The translations under genes and the position numbers were made by a program. A model generated the notes under the pieces. That model was not told the origin of the DNA, did not search any database, and saw only the letters and a list, made by a program, of their open reading frames with translations. From contig OX485805.1 of assembly GCA_950295325.1 (NCBI GenBank), forward strand, positions 5,084,501 through 5,148,500: 64,000 nucleotides of DNA. Direction: 5' to 3'. This DNA is from Polytrichum commune. Lineage: Eukaryota; Streptophyta; Polytrichopsida; Polytrichales; Polytrichaceae. Below, piece by piece: positions 60,712 through 64,000 of this stretch (position 1 is its first letter; every line of letters begins with the position of its first letter).

Positions 60712-61057
60712 TGTGTAACGTGTATTACATATTTATTGTTTTATTTACAACCTCTCATTCAACTAGGACTCCTTTACTAGAAGACTAGAGGCGCTACCCT
60801 GAGTGCTCTAGCAGTCCTAAAGGTAAAGGGAGTTAACTAGTTGAAGCTATGGTTTTACACTTGGTTCTACCTCGTAAGTAACGACCATTAGTTAAGTGCA
60901 CTTAGAATTATCCTAAAGGCATGGAGGGAGAGCTCGCTAGCATATACTTAACTACTAGTTGGAGGTGGCCTCAACTCATAGTAGTATCTAGTATATAAGC
61001 TCTAAGGTTGGGAGGAACATGCCTCTTGAATCTCATAATATTTGAGAATGTTACACA
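60712..61057 (+). repeat. 3' LTR of the chromovirus
   Basis: 346 bases, TGTGTAACG to GTTACACA, with inverted tips and TATATAAGC near 60992. The 5' partner is not in the window. Confidence 0.78.
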
Positions 61058-62370
61058 TGTTTTGACATGCATTATGAAGATAACGCAATTGAATTTTTTT
61101 TCTATGAAAATTTGAATTCAATCATGGTGGAGAATGAAATGTCGAACGTGAATTTCAAGGATTTCATAGTGGACAATGCATAGGCCAATTAGATTATGGA
61201 CTAGAAGATATATGGTGAAGATAATTCAAGTCTGCCAATGGTGGGTCGCGAGCGCACTTGCCTTTTCCATTGGTTGTAAAGTTTAGATAAGGTTATGCAG
61301 GAGTATATCAAGGTATTTTTGTAGTTTTAGCACAAATATCTATGCAAGGACTACAAGGACGCAAAAATAATGGATGAAGCTGAAATTAAATATCATATTA
61401 TTCGTTCATGATGGTTTTCATCCGAGTTGCCATTGAAGAAGGTATTCTTGGGCTCTCTAAGTAGTTGGACTTCTTGCACTTCCATTATAGACAATAGGAT
61501 GGTCATATGATTTTTATAAATGCATCACCATTGTATTTTTTTAAAATATTTTTTAATTTTATATCCATAATATATACTATCTATTCTAATTTGTGTAATG
61601 TTTGCATGATATGACTATAGATGAACGTGCAAAAATGCCAATGTGTAACCTTGCAAAATGGTGTACTATAAGTGGCTCCAACAATTTTGAAGCAAGATGA
61701 CTTGTCTACGACAATGGACGATTTGATCTGTGCATTCATGCAAATTGCAAATCATAGGTCGTGGTTGAGAGGTGGTTATACTGGTAAAGGCTTCGATTCC
61801 ATGTCCTTAAAGTTGAAGGTTGTTGCCAAGTGTGAAGATCCAAAGCTACTAGCACCATGAAATTGTACCTAGGGTCGAAAGATCTCAACCCTAGGAATAA
61901 TTGTACTTCGGAGGATTTTGAGTTTCCTAGATCTACCGAATGGAAGCTTAATTGGCCACCAAGTGCACATCGCAATTCACATTCATCTGACAAAGTGAAC
62001 TACCCAATTTCTTGTCCAAATATCAGGGCTGAAAGGGCATGCATAGAATAGTCTTTGAATTCTACAAAACATGGTGTGGTACACACCACATCGATGTTAA
62101 AGATTGATTGTCTTTCTTCTCATTGTCACATTGCAAGATTGCCACTCAACTTTGCTAAAAAATGTTGGGTGATGCAAGCCAACACTGGGACTTTGTGCAA
62201 ATACCAAAGTCGGAACTAGCAAACATGACATCCCTACTCTTATGTACAAGGGATTGAAAAAAGAGTATCGCTCTAGCAACAATGCGGAATACAAGTTTTG
62301 GTTTACCATGACGACATCAAATATTGTGTAAGTGGTAGCCAGAAGAAGTACGTATTGAATTGACTTGTAG
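61058..62370 (+). pseudogene. Decayed MULE transposase related to the one at 12614-15273
   Basis: Fragments in the right order match the intact-looking protein: NFKDFIVDNA for NFKGFMADSA, RERTCLFHW for RERACLFHW, KDYKDAK and EAEIKYHIIRS for the following helix, and DERAKMPMCNLA for DERADMPSCNLA. Then MDDLICAFMQIANHRSWLRG matches VDDLVRAFMQITSYRFWLKG. An A/T-rich gap at about 61.5-61.62 kb falls exactly where the intact gene has its intron. Many stops and frame changes are present. The N-terminal part is missing; the chromovirus LTR abuts it on the left. No SWIM finger is visible on the right. Confidence 0.78.
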
Positions 62371-62385
62371 TACCCAACACAAGGC

Positions 62386-63084
62386 ATGGTGCTCAAAAAC
62401 AACATGCTTGAAGGTGATATCCCAGTGTCCATTCTAAATACGAGAAGCCTCCTAAATCTGGATTTGAGTAATAACTGTCTCCAAGGAGAGTTACCTTGGG
62501 GTTCAGCTAATGTGGTGTTTCCTTTGCTTCGTATCCTCGATCTTGGAAAGAACACCTTGAGTGGAATGTTACCTTCATGGCTAAGGGCATTACCTCAAGT
62601 TCAAATTTTAGATTTATTTGTTAATCAATTCAATGGAACTGTCTCACGCAACCTTTACCTCCTCCAAGCATATTGCACAGTCCCGACATCCACAAATAAG
62701 AGCAGTCTTGCCACATATGATGGCTTCGAGCTCATCATCAAAAATGGATCGTATAGTTTCAGCTAACTTTCCAGGTGGCACACACCCCTAGATTTTTCCT
62801 ACCACTGTTCAAGATTTTCAAGGATTTTCAAGGCCAACTGTTGGTATGTCCCCTGAAAACCCAGTTCAAGATTTTCAAGGTTATCCTTTTCTTTGTGGGT
62901 ATCCCTAACAGCATGCACTCAAGGCAATGATTAGAATCGCTCAACATTTGCAGACAGTGCAAGGGTTTGGTTTTCCAATAATGTATCTGCTCCTGGATTT
63001 GCCTTGGGGACTGTGATCGGTTTCGGTTTCCTCTGTATGGTGGTTGCTTTGTCGATGTGGGAGGCTGTGAGAAAGCTAGTATAA
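62386..63084 (+). pseudogene. 3' remnant of an LRR receptor-like protein gene
   Basis: 62386-62766 encodes four to five plant-type leucine-rich repeats (LLNLDLSNNCLQGELP, LRILDLGKNTLSGMLP, VQILDLFVNQFNGTV). Further on are a GYPFLCGYP box, which typically follows the last repeat, and a membrane segment (APGFALGTVIGFGFLCMVVALSMW). A short tail EAVRKLV ends at 63084. This is the C-terminal layout of plant receptor-like proteins (extracellular LRRs, one membrane helix, no kinase), which act in defence or development at the plasma membrane. The stretch between repeats and membrane helix has stops and a repeated TTCAAGATTTTCAAGG segment. The 5' part is missing, so I call a pseudogene. Confidence 0.75.
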
Positions 63085-64000
63085 ACGAAGAGGAGGAGCA
63101 GAGACCTTGGACATGTCTTACAGACTTGCAGATTGCTATATACTAGTGGCAATGAATTATCTAGTAAATCTGCTAACATCAGCCCCTATTTCTGTAACAT
63201 CATTGTGCGCATGACAGGTCGCTCTGTATGTGTATAAGCGCAATAAGAAAACTCTAGGGTCACCTAGAAAACTCTAGGGTCTTTGAATCATTTGGTCCAG
63301 GATGATTTGAGTGAATTAGGTCTAGGGCAAGTTAGTTGGATACTGGGATCTTCGATTCCTGTACTTACTGTAATCTTTTCATAACTTCCGTTTCTTTTTC
63401 TGGTCCCTGCGCAGACATACACTTCTGACTTGCCCTTGGTTTCGTGATATGAACCATATAGTGCGCAGTTTTAAGTTGGAATCCAGTTACAGATATTCGA
63501 TGCGATTTGACTACTGCAGTTGGAATATATTGCAAATAGCAGAAAATGTGTTGATTCCTTACAGATTGCTGCGGAAAAGTTCTGTCGGTGCACCCGTAGT
63601 TCGATAATTCATGTGTAAACAGTGTTTGTGAGAATGCTAAAATTTACACTTGAATTTCCTTGGATTTTTGGACAAACTGATTCTTCAACTGAATAAAAGT
63701 ACCATCTGAAGGAAGAACATGAGTGGCAAGAATACATCAAACCTGCCTTAAGGTAATCTGCAAAAACAACTCTTGGCCTAGAGGTGTAAAAACAATTTCT
63801 GTCAAGTTCCTGTCGCTGAGGCGGATTACAAACTCCCAACTTACCCAAAATCTTCACATGCAAGAAGTCTCCATACTACAAGCCCTAGCTTCACAAAAGA
63901 TTGAGTGCTCAAAAAACTGATGCGCTCTATTTTGATCTATAAACACTTTGAAACACTCCCCTGTGCACACAAAAAAACGTCTCCTCAATAGGTCAAGCAT
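63085..64000. other. Downstream flank of the LRR remnant, no gene supported
   Basis: This may include the former 3' untranslated region. A tandem ATAAGAAAACTCTAGGGTC-type pair occurs near 63243-63285. Short open frames on both strands near 63.6-63.9 kb have no domain. Confidence 0.4.

Larger units (their letters stand above)
55125..61057 (+). mobile_element. 5'-truncated chromovirus (Ty3/gypsy), broken, with nested insertion
   Basis: Present are the end of the linker before RT, RT (about 55.4-56.0 kb), RNase H (56.1-56.5), integrase (56.7-57.8) and, beyond an LTR-like insertion at 57876-60186, a chromodomain (VERVLSHEDRG..FYLIKWLGY, about 60.2-60.5 kb). A polypurine tract at 60701-60711 and a 3' LTR follow. 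The 5' LTR, gag and protease are absent; the left edge is the right tip of the hAT-type element. The chromodomain defines it as a chromovirus. It is broken, with several breaks. Confidence 0.82.

Overview
This is a transposon-packed stretch of a eukaryotic nuclear genome, almost certainly a land plant. The signs are spliceosomal GT-AG introns, TATA boxes, a short TTTAGGG telomere-type run (43572-43601), plant-type Ty3/gypsy elements, hAT and Mutator-like DNA transposons, many MITEs, and the broken 3' part of a plant LRR receptor-like protein. I cannot name the species; the mixture would fit a TE-rich fern, lycophyte, bryophyte or gymnosperm. Apart from the LRR remnant near the right edge I see no ordinary host gene. 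Nearly every coding stretch belongs to a mobile element.

Left part (1-17 kb). Two small MITEs (518-903 with a TA duplication; 1768-2181 with an 8-bp duplication) precede an 11.66-kb Mutator-like transposon (4261-15919). Its ends are inverted repeats, and a 14-15-bp direct repeat lies just outside them. On the plus strand it encodes a two-exon MULE transposase with a SWIM zinc finger. On the minus strand it carries a multi-exon gene joining a ParB-like domain to a beta-class (CcrM-like) DNA methyltransferase fold. Between the two genes lies a ~155-bp tandem array; each unit carries a version of the palindrome TTGTCTCGGATCCGAGACAA, which recurs at the start of the transposase frame and near the right end. 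A solo LTR has landed in the last part of the methyltransferase gene. I regard this element as the most likely undescribed system in the window.

Middle (17-37.5 kb). A broken Tat-like Ty3/gypsy element starts near 18.07 kb. Its 3' flank is hit by a 1.3-kb TIR element carrying a small conserved gene. Further right is a stack of LTR-type insertions, each with a readable 5-bp duplication: a TGTGAG..CTCACA element (30560-37509) contains a TGTCGC..GCGACA element (31469-32441) and a 4.2-kb TGTGGGA..TCCCACA element with a gag-like gene (32986-37159).

Right part (37.5-64 kb). Two matching hAT-type ends (CAGGGTTGTCTAT...) bracket 37.5-55.1 kb. Inside lie a hAT transposase gene (minus), a protein-kinase-like gene (minus) and a coiled-coil/RING-like gene (plus). 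Each has a TATA box next to a G-rich GGAGCGGACGGGG minisatellite array; a fourth array sits by the left end. The hAT transposase frame is itself split by a 2.1-kb relative of the 1.3-kb TIR element, carrying a homologue of the same small gene. Then come a 5'-truncated chromovirus (55.1-61.06 kb) with an LTR-like insertion and a clear 3' LTR, a decayed relative of the left-hand MULE transposase (61.06-62.37 kb), and the LRR receptor-like remnant.
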